Positions 8,666 through 16,514 of a stretch of DNA of 64,000 nt are shown piece after piece. The stretch covers positions 25,148 to 89,147 of the forward strand of contig NZ_JAIVKY010000013.1 in the NCBI RefSeq assembly GCF_020524325.1. The letters run 5' to 3'. Origin of the DNA: Sutcliffiella horikoshii. GTDB taxonomy: Bacteria; Bacillota; Bacilli; Bacillales; Bacillaceae_I. Made by a program: the position numbers and the translations under genes. Under the pieces are notes generated by a model. That model saw nothing but the letters and a program-made list of their open reading frames with translations. It ran no database searches and had not been told where the DNA came from. The number at the start of each line of letters is the position of its first letter. Positions within the stretch are counted from its first letter, which is position 1.

Positions 8666-8768
8666 GTGGCAAAGGTCTCGCAAACAACATATTAAATGTT
8701 GCCAGTTAAGCCGGTGACTTTAATTGTCACGGATTGACGACATAACTGTCAGCTACTCCCCTTTGGAG
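8666..8768 (-). ncRNA. yybP-ykoY (Mn2+-sensing) riboswitch aptamer
   Basis: Read on the minus strand it shows the hallmark elements in order: CAAAGGGGAGTAGCTGACAG, CGTCAATCC, a GTGACA...TCACCGGC hairpin, GGCAACA and GCGAGACCTTTG closing the outer stem. The family senses Mn2+ and usually turns expression on. The downstream terminator at 8603-8638 is the probable switch. Confidence 0.85.
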
Positions 8769-8914
8769 TATTATAAGCTCTTTAAAGCAGAGCGATAGCT
8801 TAAACTCATAAACTATCAAGAAAAATTCTATTATAGTTTCTAGGTAAAGTCAATATTTGTAGATTAGTAGAAAAAATCCCTACTCCCTTGAAAGGAGTAA
8901 GGACTTGGTATATG

Positions 8915-9682
8915 TTACTGTTTTTGCATTCCCGTATAGATATAGATGGCATCCCTCAGAAACTCAGCAGTACCGGGCTGTTCTTTATCATAAAAAGCAG
9001 TAAATCTCTCATCATCCACATACATCTGAGCAAGCCCTGCATGTGCTTCCTTGGAATAGGAATCCCAGTAAAACCCTAACCACTGACGGTGCAGGTCTGC
9101 CGCTCTTTGTGCAAGTTCTCCAGCAGGATCGCCGGTTTTGAATGCTTCGTTTAAGACTTTCAGCACCTCTTCCCCAAGCTTTTCACCCTGCTCATACTGA
9201 TTTTTTGACATACCTTTCAGCTTGGCATTCGATTTATCCATTGTCTCGTTGCCATATTTACCGCGTACCTCCTTGCCGTATTTCGCTTCGTTTTCATCTA
9301 TCCTATTCTGCTTGAATGCTTCAAACTTCTCTTTATCACTCATGTTAATACTCCCTTCTTTCGCAGCCAGGGTCCGGTCTACACTTTCAATAAGGCCCTC
9401 CAGCCGCTTTTGCTTTGTCAGAAGCTTGTCACGGTGTTCTTTAAGTGCTTTGACTTCATTAAAAGATGGAGCGTTAATGATTGTTTGAATGCTTTCAAGG
9501 TCCAATTCGAGCTCCCGATAAAAAAGGATTTGCTGCAGCTTATCCACTTCCGCCTGCCCGTAGATTCGATACCCAGAAGCACTGACTCTCGCCGGCTTGA
9601 GAATCCCAATTTCATCATAATAACGCAGCGTCCTGCCTGTCACTCCAGCCAATCTTGCTAATTTCTGTACGGTGTATTCCAT
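8915..9682 (-). CDS. MerR-family regulator with TipAS-type effector domain (Mta-like)
   Basis: About 255 residues, close to B. subtilis Mta (257). The N-terminal MerR winged helix (YTVQKLARLAGVTGRTLRYYDE) is followed by a long dimerisation helix (to ~110) and a TipAS antibiotic-recognition domain (about 120-250; EKFEAFKQNRIDENEAKYG, HRQWLGFYWDSYSKEAHAGL). Mta is a global activator of multidrug-transporter genes; the targets here are unknown. AGGAGG lies upstream of tandem ATGs. The promoter has a 19-bp spacer with the TipA/Mta-type dyad, consistent with autoregulation. Confidence 0.85.
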   Translation of the reverse strand: MEYTVQKLARLAGVTGRTLRYYDEIGILKPARVSASGYRIYGQAEVDKLQQILFYRELELDLESIQTIINAPSFNEVKALKEHRDKLLTKQKRLEGLIESVDRTLAAKEGSINMSDKEKFEAFKQNRIDENEAKYGKEVRGKYGNETMDKSNAKLKGMSKNQYEQGEKLGEEVLKVLNEAFKTGDPAGELAQRAADLHRQWLGFYWDSYSKEAHAGLAQMYVDDERFTAFYDKEQPGTAEFLRDAIYIYTGMQKQ

Positions 9683-9706
9683 CAATGATCACCTCCTGAC
9701 AAATTC

Positions 9707-9737
9707 AGTGTACACCTTGACGTAGCGTGAAAGTAAA
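9707..9737 (-). promoter_or_regulatory. MerR/TipA-type promoter with operator
   Basis: On the minus strand TTTACT and TACACT are separated by 19 bp. The spacer holds CTTTCACGCTACGTCAAGG, the dyad typical of TipA/Mta promoters. Confidence 0.7.
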
Positions 9738-9902
9738 TACGTTTTTCAAAAAAATAGGCCAAATTTATTACAAAGTAAGTTAGAATATTCTGCATTTTAA
9801 TTCTTTCGTCTTATATCTCATATTTGTCATTACTTTTATAATTAAAACAGAAATAATATTTCAACTTTTCAATTATTTTTTGAAATATTACTTCAACATT
9901 TA

Positions 9903-9916
9903 TGTAAGCGTTTACC
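9903..9916 (+). promoter_or_regulatory. Candidate cre (CcpA) site
   Basis: TGTAAGCGTTTACC matches the catabolite-responsive element consensus (TGWAAGCGYTTWCW) at all but the last position. It lies 33 bp upstream of the glycosidase start, so glucose repression is predicted. Confidence 0.6.
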
Positions 9917-9948
9917 AAAAAACAAAAAAAGAAAGCGAGGGGCTACAA

Positions 9949-11511
9949 ATGAAATTAGGACAAGCATGTAAGTACATAATGATTACGGTATTATTATTTT
10001 CTTTCACTCTCCCTCTTTTTACAGGGAAAGGGAGTGCTGAAATGATGCAGCAACCAAAGCATGAGATGCGAGCTGCCTGGATTGCCACAGTCCAAAACAT
10101 TGATGTGAAAGCAGGGTTGAGCGAAGCAGATTATACAGCATGGGTACAGCAAACACTTGATTTTCTAAAAGGTAAAAATTTTAATACGATTATTTATCAA
10201 GTAAAACCTACCGCAGATGCTTTTTATCCATCTGAAATTGATCCTTGGTCTAAATATGTGACAGGAGGGGCACAAGGAACAGACCCTGGCTATGACCCGC
10301 TCCAAATTATGATTGATGAATCACATGCTCGAGGTATTGAAGTGCATGCATGGGTAAACCCGTATCGTGTGACAATGCCTTTTGAAACATTAGAAAGCTT
10401 ATCAGAGGAAAATGTCGCAAAAGAACATCCTGATTGGGTAGTGAAATACGGTTTTCAATACTACTTGAATCCTGGCATTCAGGGAGTGCAGGACTACCTG
10501 CTTTCTACCGTTGAGGAGCTTGTAGCGAACTATGACATAGAAGCGGTTCATATGGATGACTACTTCTATCCATACCGCAGAGCTGGTGAGGAATTCCCGG
10601 ATCAAGCGCAATTTGAAGCAGACCCGCGCGGTTTTGATAATATCGGGGACTGGAGACGCAACAACGTAAACACACTAGTATCTGCCATCAATGACACAAT
10701 CAAAGAAACAAAGAGCTGGGTGCAATTTGGAATCTCCCCATTTGGTGTGTGGAGAAATATTGATATGGACCCGACAGGAAGTAAAACACAAGCTGGCCAA
10801 ACAAACTATGATGATCTTTACGCTGATACAAGACAATGGATCAAAGATGGCAGCATCGACTATATTACGCCGCAAATCTACTGGTCCCGAGGTCTAGCAG
10901 TAGCTGACTACTCCATTTTACTTGACTGGTGGAGCAACGAGGTCGAAGAATATGCCAATAATCATCCAGTAAACCTGTATATTGGAACAGCGGACTACAA
11001 GGTTGGGGACAACTTCGACCAAAACTGGTATGACCCATACGAACTACCTGGACAAATTCTAGACAACCGTCAAGATGAAAATGCGCTGGGACAAATGCAC
11101 TTCTCCCTTAGACAAATTATCAGAAATAAACTTGGCTATGCAGATATCCTCACCAATGAAATCTACACAGAACCTGCACTTGTACCTGCAACAGCTTGGA
11201 ACGGCGGCATGCTTCCACAAAAGCCAAACACGGTGAAAGCAGACAAAACAGATGGTAGTATCACTTTAACAATCGATGATAAAAAGCATTCCGATGCGAG
11301 AAAATATGTTATCTATCGCTTTGACGGTCTTCAAGAAGGAGATTATAGCAACCCTGCGAATATCGTGGATGTTGTGTATTCTACGGAGGGTGTGACTACA
11401 TATGTGGACAACACTGTAGAAGAAGGAACACAATATACGTATGGCGTTACTTCTGTTTCTAATACTGGAGTGGAAAGTAAGGATGCGAAGATTGTGAAGG
11501 TTGTAAAATAA
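9949..11511 (+). CDS. Secreted family-10-like glycosyl hydrolase (GHL10/DUF187, YngK-like)
   Basis: 520 residues. A signal peptide (positive start, hydrophobic core ending near GKGSAE) precedes a TIM-barrel-like GHL10 domain (about 40-350): MRAAWIATVQNIDVK, NTIIYQVKPTADAFYPS, WVNPYRV, VHMDDYFYPY, YITPQIYWSRG. A fibronectin-III-like domain forms the last ~90 residues (YVIYRFDG ... YTYGVTSVSNTG). The length and layout resemble B. subtilis YngK. The ATG at 9949 follows GAGGGG; the longer frame would bury the signal peptide. The candidate cre site upstream suggests carbon control. The polysaccharide substrate is unknown. Confidence 0.8.
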   Translation: MKLGQACKYIMITVLLFSFTLPLFTGKGSAEMMQQPKHEMRAAWIATVQNIDVKAGLSEADYTAWVQQTLDFLKGKNFNTIIYQVKPTADAFYPSEIDPWSKYVTGGAQGTDPGYDPLQIMIDESHARGIEVHAWVNPYRVTMPFETLESLSEENVAKEHPDWVVKYGFQYYLNPGIQGVQDYLLSTVEELVANYDIEAVHMDDYFYPYRRAGEEFPDQAQFEADPRGFDNIGDWRRNNVNTLVSAINDTIKETKSWVQFGISPFGVWRNIDMDPTGSKTQAGQTNYDDLYADTRQWIKDGSIDYITPQIYWSRGLAVADYSILLDWWSNEVEEYANNHPVNLYIGTADYKVGDNFDQNWYDPYELPGQILDNRQDENALGQMHFSLRQIIRNKLGYADILTNEIYTEPALVPATAWNGGMLPQKPNTVKADKTDGSITLTIDDKKHSDARKYVIYRFDGLQEGDYSNPANIVDVVYSTEGVTTYVDNTVEEGTQYTYGVTSVSNTGVESKDAKIVKVVK

Positions 11512-11524
11512 AGAGATCTTGAAG

Positions 11525-11569
11525 AAAGCGCTTGGTGGGCTATGCTATGTAGCTCGCCAAGCGCTTTTA
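11525..11569. terminator. Terminator after the glycosidase gene
   Basis: AAAGCGCTTGG pairs with CCAAGCGCTTT, followed by T-rich sequence. It may also serve the convergent YbjQ gene. Confidence 0.8.
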
Positions 11570-11570
11570 T

Positions 11571-11885
11571 TTATTCCACCGTTACCGCAGTTCCATATGC
11601 GATAATCTCGGATGCATTCGTCATCACGCTTGAGGTTTCGAGCCGAACACAAATAACGGCGTTCGCCCCTTTGCTTTTCGCATCCTCCACCATCCGGCCA
11701 ATTGCCTTTTGACGAGCCTCCTGCATCATTTCGGAATACTCTTTGATTTCACCACCGACAATCGTTTTTAAACCTGCCAACAAATCTTTTCCGATATGCT
11801 TTGACTGCACGGTACTTCCTTTCACAAACCCTTTCAGATCCACGATATTTTTCCCCGGCACCGACTCAGTAGTCACTATAATCAT
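11571..11885 (-). CDS. YbjQ/UPF0145 family protein
   Basis: 104 residues, the usual size of the family. Family motifs include MIIVTTESVPGKNIVDLKGF, GGEIKEYSEMMQEARQKA and GANAVICVRLETSS near the C-terminus. UPF0145 proteins form small oligomers of unresolved function (sometimes called heavy-metal-binding). The start at 11885 follows GAGGAGG. It overlaps the end of the upstream small membrane gene by 20 bp, so both are likely in one operon. Confidence 0.8.
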   Translation of the reverse strand: MIIVTTESVPGKNIVDLKGFVKGSTVQSKHIGKDLLAGLKTIVGGEIKEYSEMMQEARQKAIGRMVEDAKSKGANAVICVRLETSSVMTNASEIIAYGTAVTVE

Positions 11886-12072
11886 TTTTGTCATCCTCCT
11901 CTTTTTCTTTTGCACGCTCCACTATCAGCACAATGAATAGTGAAATGAGTGCAATTACATAAAATATGTAAAATAAAACTCCTAACCAAATATTAATGAC
12001 AAGCAGGGCCAATCCCACCACTTGCCCAAGTAACGCTACAAGCAACAGTACCTTCTTTAGGGTTTCAATCAT
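11866..12072 (-). CDS. Small two-helix membrane protein
   Basis: 68 residues with two hydrophobic helices (about 8-28 and 30-52) and a charged tail (ERAKEKEEDDKNDYSDY). The ATG at 12072 is chosen because GGAGGG is spaced 6 nt from it. The gene overlaps the start of the YbjQ gene, pointing to coupled expression. I do not recognise the family. Confidence 0.6.
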   Translation of the reverse strand: MIETLKKVLLLVALLGQVVGLALLVINIWLGVLFYIFYVIALISLFIVLIVERAKEKEEDDKNDYSDY

Positions 12073-12219
12073 TTTCATCCCTCCACCACTACTATTCACC
12101 ACCCAAAGAGAAATTCCTTGTACCATTGACATTATATTTTTACGCATCACTTTTCATACATGAATGGGACATATTTGCTCATTATAAGACAGAATGCCAC
12201 TTTAAGGAGAGATAAAAAC

Positions 12220-12879
12220 ATGCAAAATCAACCTACCCAGCAAGGATCAAATATGAATCAAAATCAAATGCCGCCAAACATGAATATGAACATGGCTGGC
12301 ACACAAACCCCTTCTACCAACCACGGGGGGCATGAGTTGTACGACGCACATGAAGTGATTGCCGGCATCATCAGTATGCTCGACCAATACCAGATGTATG
12401 AACAGCACATCCAAGATCCTGTACTGAAAGATATCCTGACACGACAAACAGCTTTTGTTACCCAAGTGTATAATACAGTAGTGGAAAGCTTCCGCACCGG
12501 TCAAAAGCCCACCGTTTCCACTCAAGTGTATAAAATGACCCAAACACATGACGTGGTGTATGGCATCCAACCAACTCAACCGAAAAAGCCAAACCAATCG
12601 GTGAGCGACCTTGCAGACAATGGCCTTTCCGCCTATATGCTAGGTCAAACAAAGGGCCTTGCGACGCTACTTGCCATGACGGCCCTTGAAATGACCAATC
12701 CCGTCCTGCGCCGAGTTATTGCCGACAGCGTTCCAAACTTCATTGAAATGAGCTATGAAATTTTTCTATATCAAAATAAACATCAATACTACCAAGTACC
12801 ACAGCTTGCTATGCAAGATATGAATACGATGCTGCAAAGTTATGTAACGATTTCGAATCAGGGGAATATGCCTCATTAA
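12220..12879 (+). CDS. Spore coat protein, CotF-like
   Basis: 219 residues. A low-complexity Gln/Asn/Met/Pro-rich N-terminus (about 1-40) is followed by a helical CotF/ferritin-like region (YDAHEVIAGIISMLDQYQMY, LKDILTRQTAFVTQVYNTVV) and a C-terminal domain with LRRVIADSVPNFIEMSYEIF and YYQVPQL. This is the pattern of the coat proteins annotated as CotF family. AAGGAGAG lies ahead of the ATG. It stands alone with a terminator, as expected of a mother-cell sporulation gene; no clear SigE/SigK promoter was picked out. Confidence 0.7.
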   Translation: MQNQPTQQGSNMNQNQMPPNMNMNMAGTQTPSTNHGGHELYDAHEVIAGIISMLDQYQMYEQHIQDPVLKDILTRQTAFVTQVYNTVVESFRTGQKPTVSTQVYKMTQTHDVVYGIQPTQPKKPNQSVSDLADNGLSAYMLGQTKGLATLLAMTALEMTNPVLRRVIADSVPNFIEMSYEIFLYQNKHQYYQVPQLAMQDMNTMLQSYVTISNQGNMPH

Positions 12880-12908
12880 GAACAATATCGCTAATGCGAC
12901 CTAAAACC

Positions 12909-12941
12909 ACGTCCCAAGACTTTAATCTCTTGGGACGTTTT
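12909..12941 (+). terminator. Terminator after the CotF-like gene
   Basis: ACGTCCCAAG pairs with CTTGGGACGT, followed by TTTTCTTG. Confidence 0.8.
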
Positions 12942-13024
12942 CTTGTTTTGAAATATTGGCCTTGGCAAAATCTCTTCTTTACACTACCTTTGACTATTTC
13001 AGTAAAATCCCTTGTCACCAAGTG

Positions 13025-13230
13025 CTTCATAACACTGATGAGGACCTCTCTCCTCCTGATTTCTCGCCACTGAAGTCTTCATAACGGCAATGAGGACCTT
13101 TCTCTTCCTGATTTCTCGTCACTGATGTCTTCATAACGCCGATGAGGACCTCTCTCCTCCTGATTTCTCGTCACTGATGTCTTCATAACAGCAATGAGGA
13201 CCTTTCTCCTCCAAATTTTCCATCACCGAG
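13025..13230. repeat. 52-bp tandem repeat, about four units
   Basis: Units begin with CTTCATAAC at 13025, 13077, 13129 and 13181, exactly 52 bp apart. Each contains TGAGGACCT, CTCCTCCTGATTTCTCG and CACTGATGT with a few substitutions; the last unit diverges. No coding frame is supported. Confidence 0.85.
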
Positions 13231-13295
13231 GTCTTCGTCTTGACGAACATGAGTTGCTCTGAAGCTTTCCACAATTCGATTTCTTAAACAACAAG

Positions 13296-13333
13296 AAAAA
13301 CCGATGCAAGCCACAAGCTTGAACCGGTTTTTT
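13296..13333 (-). terminator. Terminator after the redoxin gene
   Basis: AAAACCG(A)TGCAAGC pairs imperfectly with GCTTGAACCGGTTTT, with an A-run on the + strand giving T residues on the minus strand. Confidence 0.7.
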
Positions 13334-13334
13334 C

Positions 13335-13838
13335 CTATTTTAAATTCTTCCCAATGTATTTCACAATTTTACGCAGCTCTGATACAGACGGTCTTCCAAA
13401 AGGACTTGTCTGCCTTTGTTGATATAGAAGCTTGCCTTTTTCGTCTACTAGAAAATATGCTGGTTCCCCGTGTACCCCATGGTCTTCATATGGCGCATCT
13501 TCTCCATGATAATAGACCCCATATGCCTCTAGTGCTTCAAGTTTTGGATCTGATAAAACAGGCATAGTCAAATCATATTCCGACACCATTTCCTTTAGTT
13601 TTCCCACTTCTTCTGTGGCAATGGCCAAGACATGTACTTTTTTATCCTCAAAATACCCTTTGCTTTCCTCTAGTTCCTTCAATTCATTCTGACAGACAGG
13701 ACACCATGATCCGCGGAAAAAAACAATCAAATGCCATGCCTCATGCTCCTTTTGGTGAGCATCAAACGAGAAAGTCTCCCCTGTTGTTTGAGCTAGTTTA
13801 AATTCAGGTGCTTTGTCCTTTAATTTAAGATATCCCAT
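13335..13838 (-). CDS. Redoxin / AhpC-TSA-type peroxiredoxin-like protein
   Basis: 167 residues with a thioredoxin fold: FFRGSWCPVCQNELKELEE carries a CxxC active site, followed by VHVLAIATEEVGKLKEM and MPVLSDPKLEALEAYGVYY. The C-terminus has PAYFLVDEKGKLLY, the typical cis-Pro strand. It is a cytoplasmic thiol reductase or peroxidase. AAAGGAGG precedes the ATG. It lies 15 bp downstream of the dehalogenase gene, so they are probably co-transcribed. Confidence 0.8.
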   Translation of the reverse strand: MGYLKLKDKAPEFKLAQTTGETFSFDAHQKEHEAWHLIVFFRGSWCPVCQNELKELEESKGYFEDKKVHVLAIATEEVGKLKEMVSEYDLTMPVLSDPKLEALEAYGVYYHGEDAPYEDHGVHGEPAYFLVDEKGKLLYQQRQTSPFGRPSVSELRKIVKYIGKNLK

Positions 13839-13853
13839 ATTCGTTTCCTCCTT

Positions 13854-14534
13854 TTATTTCAAATTTAAAATGCCATCTAGTGAATCAAATGTGTAATCTG
13901 GTGCTAATCCCAATTCTTCTTGCGGCAAATGATTTCTGTTAATCCAAGCAGTATGGAAACCAAAGTTTTTTGCCCCGCTAATATCCCATCCGTTGGAAGA
14001 CATAAACAGAACCTCTTCCCTCTTCACCCCTATCACTTTCAGGACTCCCGTATAGGAAGCGGGTGTAGGTTTATACTGCTTAGTGTCATCTACACTGATA
14101 ATATGGTGGAAAAACTCATTCATGCCTGCTTGTTCTACCAAAGGCTCCAGCATATCCCGTGACCCGTTCGAGAAAACTGCAAGAACCTTCCCATTCTCTT
14201 TAAGCGTACTTAATACATTCTGTACTTCATCATAGGCACGCAAAGAAGTATATTGCTCAAAAAGTGACTCCACTTCTTTGTTAGAAAACGGAATGGACAA
14301 TTGCTTTAATGCATACTTCAAAGAATCTTTCGTTACGTCGGAAAATGTTTCATAGTTCCCCATCAGTTGGCGGAGAAACGAATACTCTAACTGTTTTCTC
14401 CTCCATATTTCACTGATTTCTGTTCCTTTTCCATCAAATAATTCATCCGCTTTTTCTTTTACAGAATGAACATCAAATAACGTTCCATACACATCAAATA
14501 CGTAAGTTGTAATAGTTGGGGGCAACTCTAACAC
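13854..14534 (-). CDS. HAD-superfamily haloacid dehalogenase, type II-like
   Basis: 226 residues. Motif I is TYVFDVYGTLFDVHS with the nucleophilic Asp, motif II is AVFSNGSRDML, the Lys motif is QYKPTPASY, and the motif III region is MSSNGWDISGAKNFGFHTAWINR, diagnostic of type II L-2-haloacid dehalogenases. The natural substrate may be a phosphate or halo-acid; sequence alone does not settle it. The listed start is GTG with AAAGGAA immediately upstream; a TTG three codons later (14525) has better spacing. Confidence 0.8.
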   Translation of the reverse strand: MLELPPTITTYVFDVYGTLFDVHSVKEKADELFDGKGTEISEIWRRKQLEYSFLRQLMGNYETFSDVTKDSLKYALKQLSIPFSNKEVESLFEQYTSLRAYDEVQNVLSTLKENGKVLAVFSNGSRDMLEPLVEQAGMNEFFHHIISVDDTKQYKPTPASYTGVLKVIGVKREEVLFMSSNGWDISGAKNFGFHTAWINRNHLPQEELGLAPDYTFDSLDGILNLK

Positions 14535-14602
14535 TTCCTTTAAGGTATTCTCTTTTTAAAATTCCCTCTTAAATAGAATATAAACTGTTTTATGTGCTCT
14601 AA

Positions 14603-14638
14603 AAAACACACCACCGGCATATAGGTGGTGTGTTTTCT
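14603..14638 (-). terminator. Terminator after the DUF2935 gene
   Basis: AACACACCACC pairs with GGTGGTGTGTT, with A and T runs on both sides. Confidence 0.8.
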
Positions 14639-14652
14639 CATCCCGATTATGT

Positions 14653-15477
14653 TTAATTCCTCAACGTAGGCTTGGTCAGCTTACAAGCAGGATAGCTGAT
14701 TGACGGAGCATAATAGGATAACTTTCTCATAAAATAGCAGGACTCCGGGAAGTGGTGTTCGAGGAATCGCAGTGTACTTTGATTAATGAGTTCGTCGTCC
14801 AAGTAAAGCTCCAGTACTTCGGCCACCAGATTATTAAACTTCACCACTTCGATCGACACTTCCTTCGCGAACCGCATCTGCGCAGGAAAGCCAGGCTCTG
14901 CGAAATGAAGGTAGCCTTCCATCATGTCATTTTTTACGATGAACTGCGAAAACTTCCCTCTCACTTGATTAGCCCGTTCGACCAGTGCAAATTCCACACC
15001 ATCCAGCATCCTCAAAAGTAAAGAAGCGTGCCCTAACTGATCATCCAACCACATACTTAACAATTCGAGGAGAGTCAATGCAGGATAGTCTTTGCCCTCG
15101 ATGTAGCTTTCTAGTATCCTCAAGTACTCCCTGTTTTCCATAAGCGTTCCGTTCAGATAGGTTGGCGTCAGATTCAAATTCACCTTATTGAAAAGTCTTA
15201 GGTTTAATAGATTTCCCTCAAACAAGTAGTACTTGTAAGCCACCTCATTTGCCATTTCCGATAGCCTAATCATCGGACCAGAATCTACAGGTGCATCTTT
15301 AGGAACCTTCCTCAGCTCCTGTTCCACTTTTCCAAAAGTCTCTATAAATGTTTCCGCCTGCTTGACCCATTTCTTTTCTTCCGAAGATAGGTAATCCCTT
15401 ATAAAATAGGCATGGTCCTTTAAAATTCCCAGCCAGAATTCATGCTCTTCCCACGGGGTAATCGGTTCATAGCTCAT
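14653..15477 (-). CDS. DUF2935-domain protein
   Basis: 274 residues, almost entirely helical, with two related halves. The first begins WEEHEFWLGILKDHAYFIRDYLS, and a later FNNLVAEVLELYLDDELINQST ... LEHHFPESCYFMRKL carries the family's HH/E-rich signature. DUF2935 folds are ferritin-like four-helix bundles of unknown function, often found in spore formers. The start at 15477 follows GAGGAGGGGG; the frame extends eight codons further upstream without a better site. Confidence 0.75.
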   Translation of the reverse strand: MSYEPITPWEEHEFWLGILKDHAYFIRDYLSSEEKKWVKQAETFIETFGKVEQELRKVPKDAPVDSGPMIRLSEMANEVAYKYYLFEGNLLNLRLFNKVNLNLTPTYLNGTLMENREYLRILESYIEGKDYPALTLLELLSMWLDDQLGHASLLLRMLDGVEFALVERANQVRGKFSQFIVKNDMMEGYLHFAEPGFPAQMRFAKEVSIEVVKFNNLVAEVLELYLDDELINQSTLRFLEHHFPESCYFMRKLSYYAPSISYPACKLTKPTLRN

Positions 15478-15533
15478 TCTGTCCCCCTCCTCTTTATACA
15501 ACTTATTTAATAGGAGCGGTTTTCATGATAAGG

Positions 15534-15566
15534 AAAAGCGCAGCCTACTCGAAAATAAGCTGCGCC
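15534..15566 (-). terminator. Terminator after the YdeI-like gene
   Basis: GCGCAGC and GCTGCGC form the stem; the minus strand then runs GCTTTTCCTT. Confidence 0.65.
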
Positions 15567-15577
15567 ATAACTTGATA

Positions 15578-16252
15578 TTATTTTTTGCTTCGTCTATAAA
15601 GATCCATCGATTTATGGCCTTCATCAATGATTGCTACCATCTCATGAAGCCTTTTCTCCTGCGTTTCTGCCCTTTTGGCACTGTAAACATATCGCGCCCA
15701 ATCCTTTTGATAGCCATATGTCAGTTCGTTATATTTCGCCAATACCGCCTCATTATTTTTCAGGAAGCTCTTTATATCATCTATATGAGCAATGTAATCA
15801 TCGACACACTGGCTCTTTGCACTCGTCTTCTTGGTCGCTTTCTTAGGGGAGGATTTGAATCCAACCACCGTGAAAACCTCATTTAGGCTAACCATTCTCG
15901 AAAATTTAAGCGTGCTGTTTGGCAGATACTTTTCTTCATCTAAGTTTAGCTCCGCATAAAAGCTGTCCCGCTCAATGTATTCCGGGTAAACTGAATTCCC
16001 TTTTTTAGGATAGGCAACATACATGTAGCCGTTATCTTGCATCAGTTGCTTTTCATTAACGATTGTGGCGTACTTGTTAAAGTCATCCATGGAGAACATG
16101 AACAAGAAGATCAAATCATACTTGTCCTTTTTAATAGAAGTATCGTAGTCCAGTCCTTCAAACTCCCCAGTATTTTCAGGTAACTGCAAAAATAACCGGT
16201 TCTCATATTTTTGCAGATTCAGTTTATCAACAATGGTTTTTTCAGCATTCAT
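15578..16252 (-). CDS. YdeI/OmpD-associated-like protein
   Basis: 224 residues. The N-terminal ~130 residues are of mixed character (KYDLIFLFMFSMDDFNKYA, NGYMYVAYPKKGNSVYPEYI). The C-terminus has an SPKKATKKTSAKS linker and a helical tail (YGYQKDWARYVYSAKRAETQEKRLHEM) typical of YdeI/OmpD-associated proteins, here with K-R-x-E-T-x-x-K-R. The function is unknown. No operon partner; a hairpin follows the gene. Confidence 0.55.
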   Translation of the reverse strand: MNAEKTIVDKLNLQKYENRLFLQLPENTGEFEGLDYDTSIKKDKYDLIFLFMFSMDDFNKYATIVNEKQLMQDNGYMYVAYPKKGNSVYPEYIERDSFYAELNLDEEKYLPNSTLKFSRMVSLNEVFTVVGFKSSPKKATKKTSAKSQCVDDYIAHIDDIKSFLKNNEAVLAKYNELTYGYQKDWARYVYSAKRAETQEKRLHEMVAIIDEGHKSMDLYRRSKK

Positions 16253-16407
16253 CTCTCTTACATCCCCCTTTGCTTCCTTACATTTCTTTCTACTATTATA
16301 ACAAAATCGTGGATGGTTAAACCCTGTTTTCCAGTTTGCTCACTTGTTAACAGAGGTATGACTTTAATCATACTTTTAAATCTCCCCCTCCCCCCTCTTA
16401 TAAGCTT

Positions 16408-16435
16408 TTGCGCTTGCCATTTCTTGTGTTACAAT
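16408..16435 (+). promoter_or_regulatory. SigA-type promoter of glnS
   Basis: TTGCGC (16408-16413) and TACAAT (16430-16435) are separated by 16 bp, about 80 bp upstream of the glnS start. Confidence 0.5.
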
Positions 16436-16514
16436 ATTGACTATCATAAATGTGGGGAAAACAGCTGAAACAGCCCGCTCCCCCGGCATTCTTATATAAG
16501 GAAGGTTGAAAAAC

